From NCBI GenBank assembly GCA_963675935.2, contig CAXXPV010000003.1, positions 1,364,001 to 1,428,000 of the forward strand: a DNA stretch of 64,000 nt. The letters are read 5' to 3'. Shown piece after piece: positions 24,558-33,852 of the stretch (positions within the stretch are counted from its first letter, which is position 1; every line of letters begins with the position of its first letter). This DNA is from G963675935 sp963675935. Lineage in GTDB: Bacteria > Planctomycetota > Planctomycetia > Pirellulales > Thermoguttaceae. Position numbers and translations under genes: made by a program. The notes beneath the pieces are model-generated. The model was not told the origin of the DNA and searched no databases. It was given only the letters and a program-made list of their open reading frames with translations.

Positions 24558-25129
24558 TTTGCATCTCCTTTCTTTTCTTGCCAATAGGAGTCCGCCCAAC
24601 GAATCTTGACATTCCGGCTCCAATAACAAAGGTCAATGAATAATTGGTAGTAGTCGATCGGAATACGTTGCTTTTTTGCCGTGCGAATCACACATGGCAA
24701 CCGTTTGCACACATTGTTGACGGAGCGGCAATTCAAGAACCGTCGAAAACGGGCTTCATAAGATTTCAGGCTGTCGTCATTCTCTTTACGGATATTATTG
24801 TTGCTCTTATTGATTGCAATACCTCGCATGATGAAGCCCATATTTTTCCGATCGGTTGTTATCAAACCAGCCGTTTCGGGATGATGCGTTGCGAAGCTGG
24901 CTGCCACCGTGGTGTAGATCGTTCGCCAGCGGGGATTGGTAAATGACCCTTCGCACCATCGAGCAATCCATGGCCACGCGCGATCTTCGGTGGCTGGGCT
25001 AAAGCCCCGCCGCAGGTTCGCCATGGCACCACGGTCTTCGTCACGTTTCTTTTCGGGGTCTGCACAGAGTTCCATTAGGCGTTCAAGCAGTCTTGCTGCC
25101 CTTTGTTCAGGGCTTTTGTCGTTACTCAC
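24554..25129 (-). CDS. cse2: Cse2 (CasB), type I-E Cascade small subunit
   Basis: 191 aa. Small helical protein with the family segments GAMANLRRGFSPATEDRAWP and YEARFRRFLNCRSVNNVCKR. It overlaps cse1 (ATGA) upstream and cas6e downstream. Two copies stabilise the target strand in Cascade. Length is usual for the family. Confidence 0.93.
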   Translation of the reverse strand: MSNDKSPEQRAARLLERLMELCADPEKKRDEDRGAMANLRRGFSPATEDRAWPWIARWCEGSFTNPRWRTIYTTVAASFATHHPETAGLITTDRKNMGFIMRGIAINKSNNNIRKENDDSLKSYEARFRRFLNCRSVNNVCKRLPCVIRTAKKQRIPIDYYQLFIDLCYWSRNVKIRWADSYWQEKKGDAK

Positions 25130-26631
25130 GCTTCACCTCCTTCTTCCGTGTTGGCATCTATATGGTTGTTGGATGAGATTTTCAGATAGAGTTTCTTTCG
25201 ACCTGCCACAAACGCTTCGATTTGCCGGGCGGTAGAGTGGGGACAAGCTCGTTCGTAGGCTTCCGTCATCGCTTGGCGGCAACATTTGCGCCACGGTTCC
25301 AAATCTGACTCGGTGTTCGCCAACTCGATAAGCTCAGAACAACGAGCGTCAAGCAGGGACCAGTAGGTTGGTATAGCCACAGCCAGATAGGGTTTTGGGG
25401 CAAGTTTCCATTCTTTTTTCTTGCTTTTGCCAGTACAGTACTCCTTGACGGCAGAGTCAAGCGACCTTTCGCCTTGATTCGCAGCATCAACACCAGCCGT
25501 ATAGTTTGATAGAGCCAATTCCTGCAAAAGACCCATTGGAATTCTAAACACCGATTCAGCGGCATCGATTAGTTTTGCCTTCTTGGCTTTAATTCCACCG
25601 ATCCATAGATCAAAACAATCTTGGTTTACTTTGTCCATACGCTGAATCGCATAAGGACTGCCATTCTTTCCGGCATGGTGGATAGCAAGTACGGCAGCCA
25701 ATTCTCGCCAAGGATGTCTTTTTAAGTCGATTCCCCAGTAGCCCAATTTTTCGGTCGTGCCTCGGCCCATGATAATAACGGTTGCCATGCCATCTCTAGC
25801 TTCAGGAAACTTCGTGTATGGGAGACCATTGCCAAGAATCATCTTGCAACGATCTGCGCTGATGAGGACAGCGCGTGAGAGCGGTACGAGGCGACCGAGA
25901 AACGATGCAACGATCTCATCAACCAATGGGCTCTTTTGCCTATCAGGGAAGCAGTCCCAAATCGGCAGCCCGAACGATTGGTTTGCAAGTGCCTGCCGTG
26001 TAACAAGATTCACGTAGATGCTTGCCTGAAGGGTGGATTCGCGAATGAGAGTCAACTGGGGTGATGATTCAATACACGGTGCATCACCACTGCTCCGCCC
26101 TGTTAGCTTGTTCTTCCATGAGGTGTTGCCAATCGTGCCCTGTGGCGAAAAACACTGAAACGTCAGCAATTGAAGGGCAATCCAAGCATCGCTTTGCACG
26201 CGGCCTTCCGGTGTTGCTTCTTGGTCGAATAGCGTTGCATTGTTTCCTGCTGCCAAGGCGAAATCGAGTTTATCGACAGAAGTCTTTTTGGTGGCATCCA
26301 GCTCGCGCACCTGCAAAAACGGCTGCTTGCCATACAACTCGAACTTGTCGCGGCGAGAATCCAGATAAGCGAGGCTCGCCGGCACGATCCGGTCGCGGCA
26401 GGCGCGCCACTCGTCCTCGTCGGCCGGACCGTCGAGCGCCGCCTGCGTGATGCACAGCAACAGCCGCATGAGCGCGACACGCTGCGGCGGCGTTGCCGAA
26501 AGGTCGCGGATTTCGTCCGACCGCCGGTAAAGCTCCTCAAGCCCGACCAGTTTTCCGGCCTTGCCGTTGTCGCCATTCCGCCTCGCCTCGGAAAACACCA
26601 CCGGAATCCACGGATCACCAATCAAGTTCAT
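25126..26631 (-). CDS. cse1: Cse1 (CasA), type I-E Cascade large subunit
   Basis: 501 aa from ATG 26631 (MNLIGDPWIPVVF), the standard Cse1 N-terminus. LEELYRRSDEIRDLSATPPQ and RVALMRLLLCITQAAL are also typical, as is the TTEKLGYWGIDLKRHPWREL region. It recognises the PAM and recruits Cas3. The start lies 17 bp inside the end of cas3, and the end overlaps cse2. Confidence 0.96.
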   Translation of the reverse strand: MNLIGDPWIPVVFSEARRNGDNGKAGKLVGLEELYRRSDEIRDLSATPPQRVALMRLLLCITQAALDGPADEDEWRACRDRIVPASLAYLDSRRDKFELYGKQPFLQVRELDATKKTSVDKLDFALAAGNNATLFDQEATPEGRVQSDAWIALQLLTFQCFSPQGTIGNTSWKNKLTGRSSGDAPCIESSPQLTLIRESTLQASIYVNLVTRQALANQSFGLPIWDCFPDRQKSPLVDEIVASFLGRLVPLSRAVLISADRCKMILGNGLPYTKFPEARDGMATVIIMGRGTTEKLGYWGIDLKRHPWRELAAVLAIHHAGKNGSPYAIQRMDKVNQDCFDLWIGGIKAKKAKLIDAAESVFRIPMGLLQELALSNYTAGVDAANQGERSLDSAVKEYCTGKSKKKEWKLAPKPYLAVAIPTYWSLLDARCSELIELANTESDLEPWRKCCRQAMTEAYERACPHSTARQIEAFVAGRKKLYLKISSNNHIDANTEEGGEA

Positions 26632-29257
26632 TGTCGTAGGTTTCCTTCCTTGCCTCGGGCAGATCGAAGTTGTAGACGCCGATGTCGTTGTGATAGCCCA
26701 GTTCCGTCGGTTCGCCGTCGACCTGAAGCAACCGCCCATCGTCCGGATCGATCCGCAACACGCCGACCTCGCCGCGCACGGCCGGTTGAAGCCATCGCGG
26801 TGTTTGAGCGGGCCTGGGCACGCGATGGCCCGCGCGAAGCGCAATCATGTTTTCGTGAATCACTTTCGCGGTCTCCTTGTCGCACCAACGGGCGTTAAGC
26901 GACACTTCACAATCGTCCGAGAAAACCACTCGCGTATTCTTGCCCAACGTTTCGATTTCTTTCGCCAGCAGGAACGAATACGTCGGCGTCGTGCTGTAAC
27001 GGGTGTGGGCGTCGCGATCACTCAATGTCGGATTGCGGTTGTCGGTCATCGCCCGGGCAATGCCGCTCAATCGTTGCCGTCGTTCCAGGCACTCTTCTCG
27101 CAACCGGTCAATCCACGCCGGTTCAGGCGAATCGTTGGAGTTCGGCCCTTGTTCTCGATACGTCTGTTCTCGATACGTCGCTTCCAGCATCTCGCGCAGT
27201 TCGTCCGGCACGGTCACGCTTGTCCGCTCTCGCCAAACTTGCCAACTTCGCCACAGCACGTAGGGCGAATAGACAAAACCCGACGGGCCGAGGGCTTCGC
27301 AAAATTCCTCGGCGTCGGCGTAGTCCGCCGCCCGCGGCTCGACGATCCACGCTTCCGCCCTTTCGGCTTTGCGGTCGCGGCGTTGGCGATGCCGCCAAAC
27401 GCGGCCCATCCGCTGGAAAAGCATGTCGGTCGGCGCAAGGTCCGTCACTAACAGGTCGGCGTCAATATCGACGCTTTGCTCGACCACCTGCGTCGAAATC
27501 AAGAGCGAGCCGCCGTCGCGCGGCGCCGTTTTGCCGAGCCGCTCCATCCACTCCTTTTCCAACTGCGTGCGCCGCCAGGGCGGAAAGGCGGAATGCAACA
27601 ATCCCAACGGGCCGTCGCCCTCGCGCCGGGACGACTTCGCCGCCCGATAACAGCGTTGCGCCTCGGCAACCGTATTGGCGATCCACAGCACGGCCTGCCC
27701 TTGCGCCACGCGCTCGGCCACGCGCTCAGTCAATTGTTCCAGTTGTTCCGGGTGATCGGATTCGCGGGCGACATGTTCAACATGATAAGCCAAAGGCTTG
27801 ACGGACGCGGGTGGCCGTGGAATCGGTTCACACCGGCCCGGCTCGGCGGTCAAGAGCGGATACTCGTTCGTCGCCGGCAACTCGGCCGACGGAAAAAACT
27901 CCTGCCGCCGCTTTTGCGTCAACGTGGCGGAAAGGATGAACACCGAGCAGCCGATCTTTCGCAGCATCTTGACCAGTTCATCGAGCAACGTGCCGGTGTA
28001 CATGTCATAGGAATGAACTTCGTCGAGAATAACCACTTTGCCAGCCAGCCCAAAAGCCCGCAAATAATTATGCTTCACGTTGAGGATCGACAAAAGCGAT
28101 TGGTCGATGGTGCCCACGCCCAGCGGCCAGAGCAGACCGCGTTTGGCCGGTTGAAACCACGACGCAACAGACGGTGGTTGCGACTCGTCGTCGTCGGACT
28201 CTCTTCGCTGGAGCCACTCCAGCCCGTGCGACAATTTTACGGCCGCGTTCTCGCCGTAGACGGCCGTGACGAAAGGTTTTAATCGCTCGTAGATGCGATC
28301 GCTGGTCAGCCGCGTCGGCAGGGCGAAATAGAGGCCGTTGTTTTGGCCGGATTCAAGCAGCCGGTAGGCGCCGGCCAACGCCGCCTCGGTTTTGCCGGTG
28401 CCCATCAACGATTCGACGACGAAAACACCCGGCGTGGCGGCGGCATCGACGACGGCCCGCTGAACCGGCGTCGGCGTAAAACGATTTTCTGGACCGAAAA
28501 GCTCTTCAAACGACAAACCGGCGCGAATCGTCGGCCAAGTCCAGCCGGCCGCGTCGAGCGCCGCGCCGGCCAATTGCGCCAAGTCGCTTTCCGCGGTAAG
28601 TTTTTCTAGTTTTCCCTCCGGGAAAAATTCCTCGTTCGAGCCGATCCAATCGCACACGCAAACGAAGCCCGCGGCAAGCTGGATGATTTCGGACGTTGGC
28701 GGAACGCTTGGCAACGGGCCAAATCTTTGAAGCAGCCGACCCAGCAGCACATGACGTTCGCGTTGCCACGATTCTCCGCCGTAGGAGATGGCGGCATCGT
28801 CGAGCGGCAGTTTATTGCGGTCGCCGTGATGCAATCCAAGGACTTCCGCCCACCGCTTGAGCGATTTTGAGGCGTTTTGCTTGCCCAACCACGAGTTCAA
28901 CGACGCTTCGCTGATGCCGGCGTGCTTGGTTTCCATACCGCCGAGATCAAAAATATCGCGACCGATAGTCCGTAGAATCGCCTCGACTGATCCTTGGATA
29001 GACTTCTGAAAGCCGGGACTGATCTTGCCGAGGTCGTGCAAGGCCGCAAGAACCACCAAACCATCGGGCAATTGTCGTCGGACGACATCCGGGAGGCGTT
29101 GCCTCAAGGCCCTTGCCAACTCGCCAACGACGAGGGAATGCGATTCGACAGTCTGCCCCGGTCGCAAATCTTCGGTGAGTTTTGCCAGACATTTGGCAAA
29201 GGATATTTTGGGAAGCAACCGCCCTGTTTGATCCTTGCTGCCCTGAAGCAAAACCAT
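26615..29257 (-). CDS. cas3: Cas3, type I HD nuclease-helicase
   Basis: 880 aa from ATG 29257, preceded by a G-rich SD. HD nuclease domain (about residues 30-230): H in ESHSLVVGELA, HD in LAALHDLGKISPGF, then KHAGIS, LGLHHGDR and CDWIGSNEEFF. Helicase domain: Walker A ESLMGTGKTEAAL, DEVH in KVVILDEVHSYD, FILSATLT, and motif VI in TDLAPTDMLFQRMGRVWRH. The HD and helicase motifs appear intact, so it should degrade targets. It is the first gene of a single operon that runs through the exonuclease. The promoter should lie in 29258-29787. Confidence 0.97.
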   Translation of the reverse strand: MVLLQGSKDQTGRLLPKISFAKCLAKLTEDLRPGQTVESHSLVVGELARALRQRLPDVVRRQLPDGLVVLAALHDLGKISPGFQKSIQGSVEAILRTIGRDIFDLGGMETKHAGISEASLNSWLGKQNASKSLKRWAEVLGLHHGDRNKLPLDDAAISYGGESWQRERHVLLGRLLQRFGPLPSVPPTSEIIQLAAGFVCVCDWIGSNEEFFPEGKLEKLTAESDLAQLAGAALDAAGWTWPTIRAGLSFEELFGPENRFTPTPVQRAVVDAAATPGVFVVESLMGTGKTEAALAGAYRLLESGQNNGLYFALPTRLTSDRIYERLKPFVTAVYGENAAVKLSHGLEWLQRRESDDDESQPPSVASWFQPAKRGLLWPLGVGTIDQSLLSILNVKHNYLRAFGLAGKVVILDEVHSYDMYTGTLLDELVKMLRKIGCSVFILSATLTQKRRQEFFPSAELPATNEYPLLTAEPGRCEPIPRPPASVKPLAYHVEHVARESDHPEQLEQLTERVAERVAQGQAVLWIANTVAEAQRCYRAAKSSRREGDGPLGLLHSAFPPWRRTQLEKEWMERLGKTAPRDGGSLLISTQVVEQSVDIDADLLVTDLAPTDMLFQRMGRVWRHRQRRDRKAERAEAWIVEPRAADYADAEEFCEALGPSGFVYSPYVLWRSWQVWRERTSVTVPDELREMLEATYREQTYREQGPNSNDSPEPAWIDRLREECLERRQRLSGIARAMTDNRNPTLSDRDAHTRYSTTPTYSFLLAKEIETLGKNTRVVFSDDCEVSLNARWCDKETAKVIHENMIALRAGHRVPRPAQTPRWLQPAVRGEVGVLRIDPDDGRLLQVDGEPTELGYHNDIGVYNFDLPEARKETYDNELDW

Positions 29258-29787
29258 GATGCCCCCCAAAACAAGTTGCCCTAATGAACGGTTTGCATTT
29301 TAGCAAATCGGCCACGGGGCAGCAAGCCCCCCGTACAGGCAAGTGCCCGCAAGCAGGCGTTCGCCAGCCGCTTCGCACGCTTGTCACCCGAGTCGATCAT
29401 CAATTGGGAATCTCGCTTCAAGGACGATGACCTTTATCCCGTGATTCCATGCGACATCCGCTGTTGTCGCCGATTGCCGCCCTTCGTATCCATTCCATTT
29501 ATCAAATACTCGTCATCAGGGTGCGAACGGTTACGCCGAGTCTGACAACGATTTTTTTGGGGGGGATGTGTCACAAAACAGGCGTGAAAGTGGTTTCCTA
29601 ATAGGAACTATTGCCCACGATGCGGAACGCCTGTCGCTGGCAATGTAGCGACTCGCCTTATCAAGAAAAGGGCATGTAACTTAATGCCTGAAGATTGGAG
29701 ACGGGGATGATTGACAACGTAATAGGCGTATTGGCGGATGTCTGAAGTCGTGGTGTCGATGGTGCGCCGTCTTTACCGGCTAAAATC
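29258..29787. other. Intergenic region upstream of cas3, with possible tiny frames
   Basis: No clear gene. It must contain the cas operon promoter (minus strand). In the plus strand there are a homopolymer pair (T7 then G7 near 29549), a 40-codon frame with a zinc-ribbon-like NYCPRCGTPV motif ending at 29710 but lacking a convincing start, and two very short frames (29707-29745 and 29738-29791) that overlap each other and the next frame by stop-start overlaps. Confidence 0.5.
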
Positions 29788-29973
29788 GTGAGAGATCAGC
29801 CCTGGCTCCGAGAGATAGCCAAGTCGCTACTTGAGTCGCTAATTGCCAAACCTCGTTTCCGTTGGTTTGGACAGGCGTCTGGGTGCAGATTGTTCTGGCG
29901 TCTCGACAACGTGGGCCACGTCAAAACATTCTTCGATAATCAGTAGTTTCTAGGACTTTTTGATATTCACAAG

Positions 29974-30038
29974 GACGCCCCTTTCGGGACATCATGCGGT
30001 TTGGAAACATCTCGCTTGATACCCGAAAGGAGAGCGTC
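29974..30038 (+). promoter_or_regulatory. Hairpin covering the IS4-like transposase ribosome-binding site
   Basis: Arm GACGCCCCTTTCGGG (29974-29988) pairs with CCCGAAAGGAGAGCGTC (30022-30038), with a small bulge. The second arm contains the Shine-Dalgarno AAGGAG and ends next to ATG 30039, so folded transcripts would be poorly translated. Confidence 0.65.
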
Positions 30039-31385
30039 ATGGATGATATTAAGGAGCTTTGCTCGGAATGGCAATCGCTTTTGGAAAACTTTCGCGGAGT
30101 TTTTACCCTCGGCGGTTGGGCACGGTTCACCCAATGGGCCACCGGAACCGTCTTGTGTTCCGAGGAACACACGATTACCCAGATACTCACCGGACTCGGT
30201 TTGGAGACTCAGTGGCGAAACGTCGAGTGCTTCGCGGAATATGGAGCGTGGGACCGCGAGGCCGTCGAACGCCAGTTGATGCGGTTGGTCGAACAAGAAC
30301 ATCCGGCACGATGGGGAAGGTATCATCCCGTGGCCATTGACGACACCAAAGAACATCGAACCAGCGCGGACGTGTGGGGAACTTGCACCTTCCACGAATC
30401 CGGCGCGCGGAGTCCCAACCGCGCCACGACGGTCCGCGCGCACAACTGGGTCGTCATGGGCGATCTCGCACCAGGCAAGCCGTGGACCTACATGCCCACC
30501 GCGTCGCGGCTGTATTTTCGCAAGAGCCAATTGCCCGCCGGCGAACGGTTTCAGACCAAAACGGCGATGGCGGTGGAGATGCTCCGCGAGGTCGATGCGG
30601 AATCGGCGGCCTCGGTTTTGGCCGCGTTTGACGGGGCTTATGCGATGGAAACGGTCATCAAGCCGTGCTTGAATCCACCCGAGGGAAAACGTCGCATCGA
30701 GTTCGTCACGCGATTGCGGCGCGACGCTCGCTTGTACGAGCCGTTGGCCGCGTCGGCCAAAAATCCGAAAGGCGGTCGGCCGCGCAAATGGGGAAAACGT
30801 TTGCCAGCGCCCCAGGAACACGACAAGTGGAATATGCCTTGGCGGCAAGGCCGCGCCTACGTCTACGGCCGCATCCGCACATTCCGCTACAAGTGCCTGC
30901 AATGCTGTTGGTCGGTCAGCGGCCCCGAACAACTCATGGCCGCGTTTGTGTTCGAGGTGCCTGGCTACGACAAACTGTGGGCGACGATCACCAGCGCCTC
31001 CGACTTGTCGGCGAGCCAAACACTTTCCGCCAACAGCGGACGCTTTCGGCAGGAAGATGGATTCCGCGATCACAAGCAGCGATTGGGCATGGAAGAATGT
31101 CGGGCGTGGACGAAGGAGCCGGTGTTGCGAACGTTCCAAATCCAGATGACGACGCTGACGTTGCTGCGGCTGATGCAGTTTCGCCTGGCCGACCGTTTCG
31201 GCGAGAGTTGGTGTCCGCCACCGCCTTGGAACTCGGGCAAACGTCACGTGTCGATCCTCGATCTGCGTCGATTGTTCTGGAAGCATCGTTCGAGGTTTTC
31301 GCAAGTCATGTCCGCCTTGAACGACTTGGAAAAACCTCCCCAAACCAAATATCTCAGCGGCCAGCCCACCAGCCGGGCCGCTTAA
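30039..31385 (+). CDS. IS4-superfamily DDE transposase
   Basis: 448 aa from ATG 30039 with AAAGGAGA upstream; an ATG at 29994 is possible but has no ribosome-binding site. DDE residues are suggested by D in HPVAIDDTKEHRTSADVWGT, D in VLAAFDGAYAMETVI, and E in RFRQEDGFRDHKQRLGMEEC, the last resembling the YREK-type signature of IS4 relatives. Family placement between IS4 and IS701 is uncertain. The gene fills the element and shows no damage. Confidence 0.85.
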   Translation: MDDIKELCSEWQSLLENFRGVFTLGGWARFTQWATGTVLCSEEHTITQILTGLGLETQWRNVECFAEYGAWDREAVERQLMRLVEQEHPARWGRYHPVAIDDTKEHRTSADVWGTCTFHESGARSPNRATTVRAHNWVVMGDLAPGKPWTYMPTASRLYFRKSQLPAGERFQTKTAMAVEMLREVDAESAASVLAAFDGAYAMETVIKPCLNPPEGKRRIEFVTRLRRDARLYEPLAASAKNPKGGRPRKWGKRLPAPQEHDKWNMPWRQGRAYVYGRIRTFRYKCLQCCWSVSGPEQLMAAFVFEVPGYDKLWATITSASDLSASQTLSANSGRFRQEDGFRDHKQRLGMEECRAWTKEPVLRTFQIQMTTLTLLRLMQFRLADRFGESWCPPPPWNSGKRHVSILDLRRLFWKHRSRFSQVMSALNDLEKPPQTKYLSGQPTSRAA

Positions 31386-31520
31386 AGTCCTAGAAACTAC
31401 TGGATAATGGTGTGACCGAAAACTGGGAGCTACCAGCAACAAGTGAATTATTCCACTATGACGCGGAGATTCCTGAAATCGAGGCTGTGAGCATCATTTG
31501 TAGTTGGGGAACCGATCCCT

Positions 31521-31754
31521 ATGCTTGAGACTTTGGCAGCCCTGGGCGTTGTCGTGAGCGTCGGGCCGGTCATAACACTGACGGCTGGCGGTGTCACTTT
31601 TAGTGGGTCGCTTGAAGCCGTATTGATTCAAGCCATCCCGCTGGTGCTGAAGATGGTGCTGCCGGATGAAACCCGTAAGACGTTGAAGAATTGGCTGAAA
31701 GAAAATGAACATTTGGCTGCATTACCCACTGTACAAAGCCGTGCGTTTCCTTAA
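31521..31754 (+). CDS. Small hydrophobic hypothetical protein
   Basis: 77 aa. The N-terminal half is hydrophobic (LAALGVVVSVGPVITLTAGG) and a basic amphipathic segment follows (DETRKTLKNWLKENEHL). It begins inside the end of the interrupted gene (8-nt overlap). Similar small membrane-like genes are common near integrases. No function assigned. Confidence 0.45.
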   Translation: MLETLAALGVVVSVGPVITLTAGGVTFSGSLEAVLIQAIPLVLKMVLPDETRKTLKNWLKENEHLAALPTVQSRAFP

Positions 31755-31839
31755 GGCGAACGGTATCGAGATTAAATGCCACGTAATCCGCATCGGCCCA
31801 ATTGCAATTTTATTTTGTTGGAAAGGACCTAAGGCATGA
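31705..31839 (+). CDS. Tiny hypothetical protein (44 aa)
   Basis: ATG 31705 (MNIWLHYPLYKAVRFLKANG), ending IAILFCWKGPKA. It overlaps the gene before by 50 nt and shares ATGA with the next frame. Support is only the chain of overlaps and the absence of other coding in this stretch. Confidence 0.35.
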   Translation: MNIWLHYPLYKAVRFLKANGIEIKCHVIRIGPIAILFCWKGPKA

Positions 31840-31946
31840 AACATCCAGACATGCACCTTGCTCTAGCTCGTTTAATTTTAGAGACTGTCAACCACACACT
31901 GCAACATGAACTGCGAGATGAACTGCAACATGAACTGCCAAACTGA
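31836..31946 (+). CDS. Tiny hypothetical protein (36 aa)
   Basis: ATG 31836 (MKHPDMHLALARLILETVNH), with a repeated QHELRDELQHEL tail encoded by short tandem DNA repeats. Preceded by AAGGACCTAAGGC; coupled by ATGA to the frame before. It may instead be the leader region of the next gene, whose first codons (MNCEMNCNMNC) use the same tandem DNA in another frame. Confidence 0.3.
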   Translation: MKHPDMHLALARLILETVNHTLQHELRDELQHELPN

Positions 31947-32229
31947 AACCGCCAACGGCCTTTTGACAGATGCTGTCCTCGTGATTCTGACTCGAATTGA
32001 AGAACAGAACCTTCAGATACTTTCTCGCCTAAGCCTGAAGGCAGATCGAAAGTATCTTTCTGTCGAAGAGGCGGCCGAGCGACTTGGCCGGTCTACTTGG
32101 ACTATTCGCCAACTGTGCAACGGCAGTAAAATACAAGCCGTCAAAGGCGAAGACGGATGCTGGCGAATCCCGGCTGATGAAGTGAGCAAGCTGGAAGAAG
32201 GCGGGGTGCCTAGGTTGCAGCGGCGCTAA
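31906..32229 (+). CDS. Helix-turn-helix DNA-binding protein, excisionase-like
   Basis: 107 aa at most. An HTH_17/MerR-like domain occupies the C-terminal half: KYLSVEEAAERLGRSTWTIR, QLCNGSKIQAVKG, GCWRIPADEV. This architecture is typical of excisionases and DNA-binding proteins of integrative elements. The N-terminal MNC repeats may be untranslated. It converges on the tyrosine integrase; the two stop codons overlap. Probably directs excision or regulates the integrase. Confidence 0.75.
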   Translation: MNCEMNCNMNCQTETANGLLTDAVLVILTRIEEQNLQILSRLSLKADRKYLSVEEAAERLGRSTWTIRQLCNGSKIQAVKGEDGCWRIPADEVSKLEEGGVPRLQRR

Positions 32230-33446
32230 TTGAACACGCGCCCCATTTCCTGCTTGGTTATCTCAGGGTAGAGGTGCCGGTATCGCTGTTTCATTGCGTC
32301 TGTCTCATGCCCCATCCATTTGCTGATAGTCGTCTCACGCACACCTTTCATTGCACAGATGGAAGCGAAGCTATGCCGCAGGACGTGCCACCCTCTAAGC
32401 GACTCCCATTTGCTGCCCGCCATTGTTCGCTCGAAAGTCTGGTAAGCGTCATCAGGGGTGATTGGCACGTTTGGCTGGGCACAAACCGTGTACTTTCCGC
32501 CCGGATGGTTGGAAAACCACGCCTTGAGAATCTTAGCAAGCCGTGAGTGGATGTCTACAGTTCGGTAGCTCATGCTTGTTGAATGCTGCCGTTTCTTTTC
32601 TCGCAACGTCGCCACGCCGCGTGTGCAATCGAAATCCCGGAGTTCCGACCGTAGAATCTCTGATCGACGTGCTCCGGTGAAAGCGGCTATTGCCACAGCG
32701 GGATAAAACCACGGGGTTTGACTGCGTTCCCTAACGAAAGCTAAAAACGAATTGACTTCCGGTTCGCCGAGGAATAGGCAGTCCCAGAGGTCCAACTGTT
32801 CCTCAGATGTGAGTCCGCCTTTTTCTACAATTGCCTGTATATCGGCCCACGTTCTGAACGGTGCTTTCTCAGCCCCTTTTGGCAGCTTGATGGCTCGCCG
32901 GTCGATCTCCCCATCACACCACCCCCGAGCCTTGGCCCACCGCCGCAACGTGCCAAACGTCACCAATTCCTTACGGATCGTTTCGGGCTGAATCTTTCGG
33001 CCACGAATGCCAGATTCCTTGCTCCGCTTGGTCACATAGGCTTGTAATTCGTTTACACCAATGCGGTCAATACGAGTAGAGGCGTGTAGGATTTGGATGA
33101 AATGGTCCAAATGGATACGTTCCGTTGCTATTGAAGTGGCGGCTTTTGCGCTGGTAGGCAGGGAGGCGAAGTAGTCTGACACCACCTGCTTCAAGGTGCG
33201 GACTTCCATCGTTCGAGGCCGGGACGCCACTTTTCCGCCAGAAACGATCCACGCCCCGATGCTTTCTGTGTCATGGGGAATTGCCAACCGGCCTGTTTTG
33301 AGAAGCCTCAAGGTTTCTTCAACAGTCGCCAACACCCCACGGGCCGTGTTCTCGTCTTCAGTTTCCAAAGAGCGGAAATACTGGCTACCGTCGAACCAGA
33401 AACGAATCCGCCACACCCCTGATTGGTGTCGTTTTATAGTGGCCAT
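32226..33446 (-). CDS. Tyrosine recombinase (phage-type integrase)
   Basis: 406 aa. N-terminal arm-binding region (HQSGVWRIRFWFDGSQYFRS), SAM-like core-binding domain around TSIATERIHLDHFIQILHAS, and a C-terminal catalytic domain with R in FTGARRSEIL, H-x-x-R in GWHVLRHSFAS, and MGHETDAMKQRYRHLYP supplying the last histidine and the nucleophilic tyrosine. All catalytic residues are visible. It marks the right edge of the accessory region, with the excisionase-like gene beside it. Confidence 0.93.
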   Translation of the reverse strand: MATIKRHQSGVWRIRFWFDGSQYFRSLETEDENTARGVLATVEETLRLLKTGRLAIPHDTESIGAWIVSGGKVASRPRTMEVRTLKQVVSDYFASLPTSAKAATSIATERIHLDHFIQILHASTRIDRIGVNELQAYVTKRSKESGIRGRKIQPETIRKELVTFGTLRRWAKARGWCDGEIDRRAIKLPKGAEKAPFRTWADIQAIVEKGGLTSEEQLDLWDCLFLGEPEVNSFLAFVRERSQTPWFYPAVAIAAFTGARRSEILRSELRDFDCTRGVATLREKKRQHSTSMSYRTVDIHSRLAKILKAWFSNHPGGKYTVCAQPNVPITPDDAYQTFERTMAGSKWESLRGWHVLRHSFASICAMKGVRETTISKWMGHETDAMKQRYRHLYPEITKQEMGRVFN

Positions 33447-33852
33447 ATCACTCCCGTATGCTATATCTTGGCAATTGCAATACCGAGCAACGTCCTACAA
33501 CCCAGTATGATACATTTGTGATACCGAGTCAAACTGCCGTCCCAAGAAACGCTGTAAGGACTCGCGTCACTTTGACGTAAGTCCTTACGTAGCAACACTA
33601 TCAAGCCTGCCTGAAATTGCTTCCCGGCGGACTTGCTGTTGAGTATCCGCTAGGTTGAATACCTAACTTGCCCAGGCGTTTGAGCTAGGGTGACTTGAAC
33701 CGCAGGCGTATTCTCGCTAGGTTTACGTTGATGGGTACGGTTTCTGAACCGAGAACACACATGGCCCTCACCCTAACCCTCTCCCAGAGGGGGAGGGAAC
33801 CGATAATCTGAAATCTCCGATTTTTCCAAGCCCTAATCCCTGGCCCCTGCTC
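33447..33852. other. Intergenic region beside the integrase, candidate attachment region
   Basis: No gene. It contains an inverted repeat (GTAAGGACT...AAGTCCTTAC, about 33556-33590), a repeated ATACCGAG motif near 33482 and 33522, and the palindromic CCCTCTCCC...GGGAGGG repeat near 33776-33797. One of these could be the integrase attachment site, but no matching second copy was found by eye. Confidence 0.45.

Larger units (their letters stand above)
29941..31402 (+). mobile_element. IS4-superfamily insertion sequence, complete, 1462 bp
   Basis: Perfect terminal inverted repeats CAGTAGTTTCTAGGACTTT at both ends and a 6-bp target duplication GATAAT at 29935-29940 and 31403-31408. One transposase gene. 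The clean ends imply recent insertion. Confidence 0.93.
29788..31528 (+). pseudogene. Small gene interrupted by the IS4-like element
   Basis: Joining 29788-29940 to 31409-31528 (removing the insertion and one copy of its target duplication) gives a 90-codon frame without stops: GTG start, VRDQPWLREIAKSLLESLIA, then FFDN across the insertion site to GVTENWELPATSELFHYDAE and a C-terminus CSWGTDPYA. The stop overlaps the start of the next gene (31521) by 8 nt, which supports a former operon. Product not recognised. Confidence 0.5.

Noticed and set aside
29549..29565. T7-G7 homopolymer pair as a phase-variation switch for cas3
   Set aside because: It lies almost 300 bp upstream of cas3, outside any supported frame, and no promoter spacing could be tied to it.
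15098..31402. CRISPR-Cas as cargo of a composite transposon
   Set aside because: The flanking elements are of different families (IS630 and IS4-like) with different ends and their own target duplications.
33541..33620. Possible second tRNA or tRNA fragment as an attachment site for the tyrosine integrase
   Set aside because: The inverted repeat here does not form a cloverleaf and lacks a T-loop sequence.
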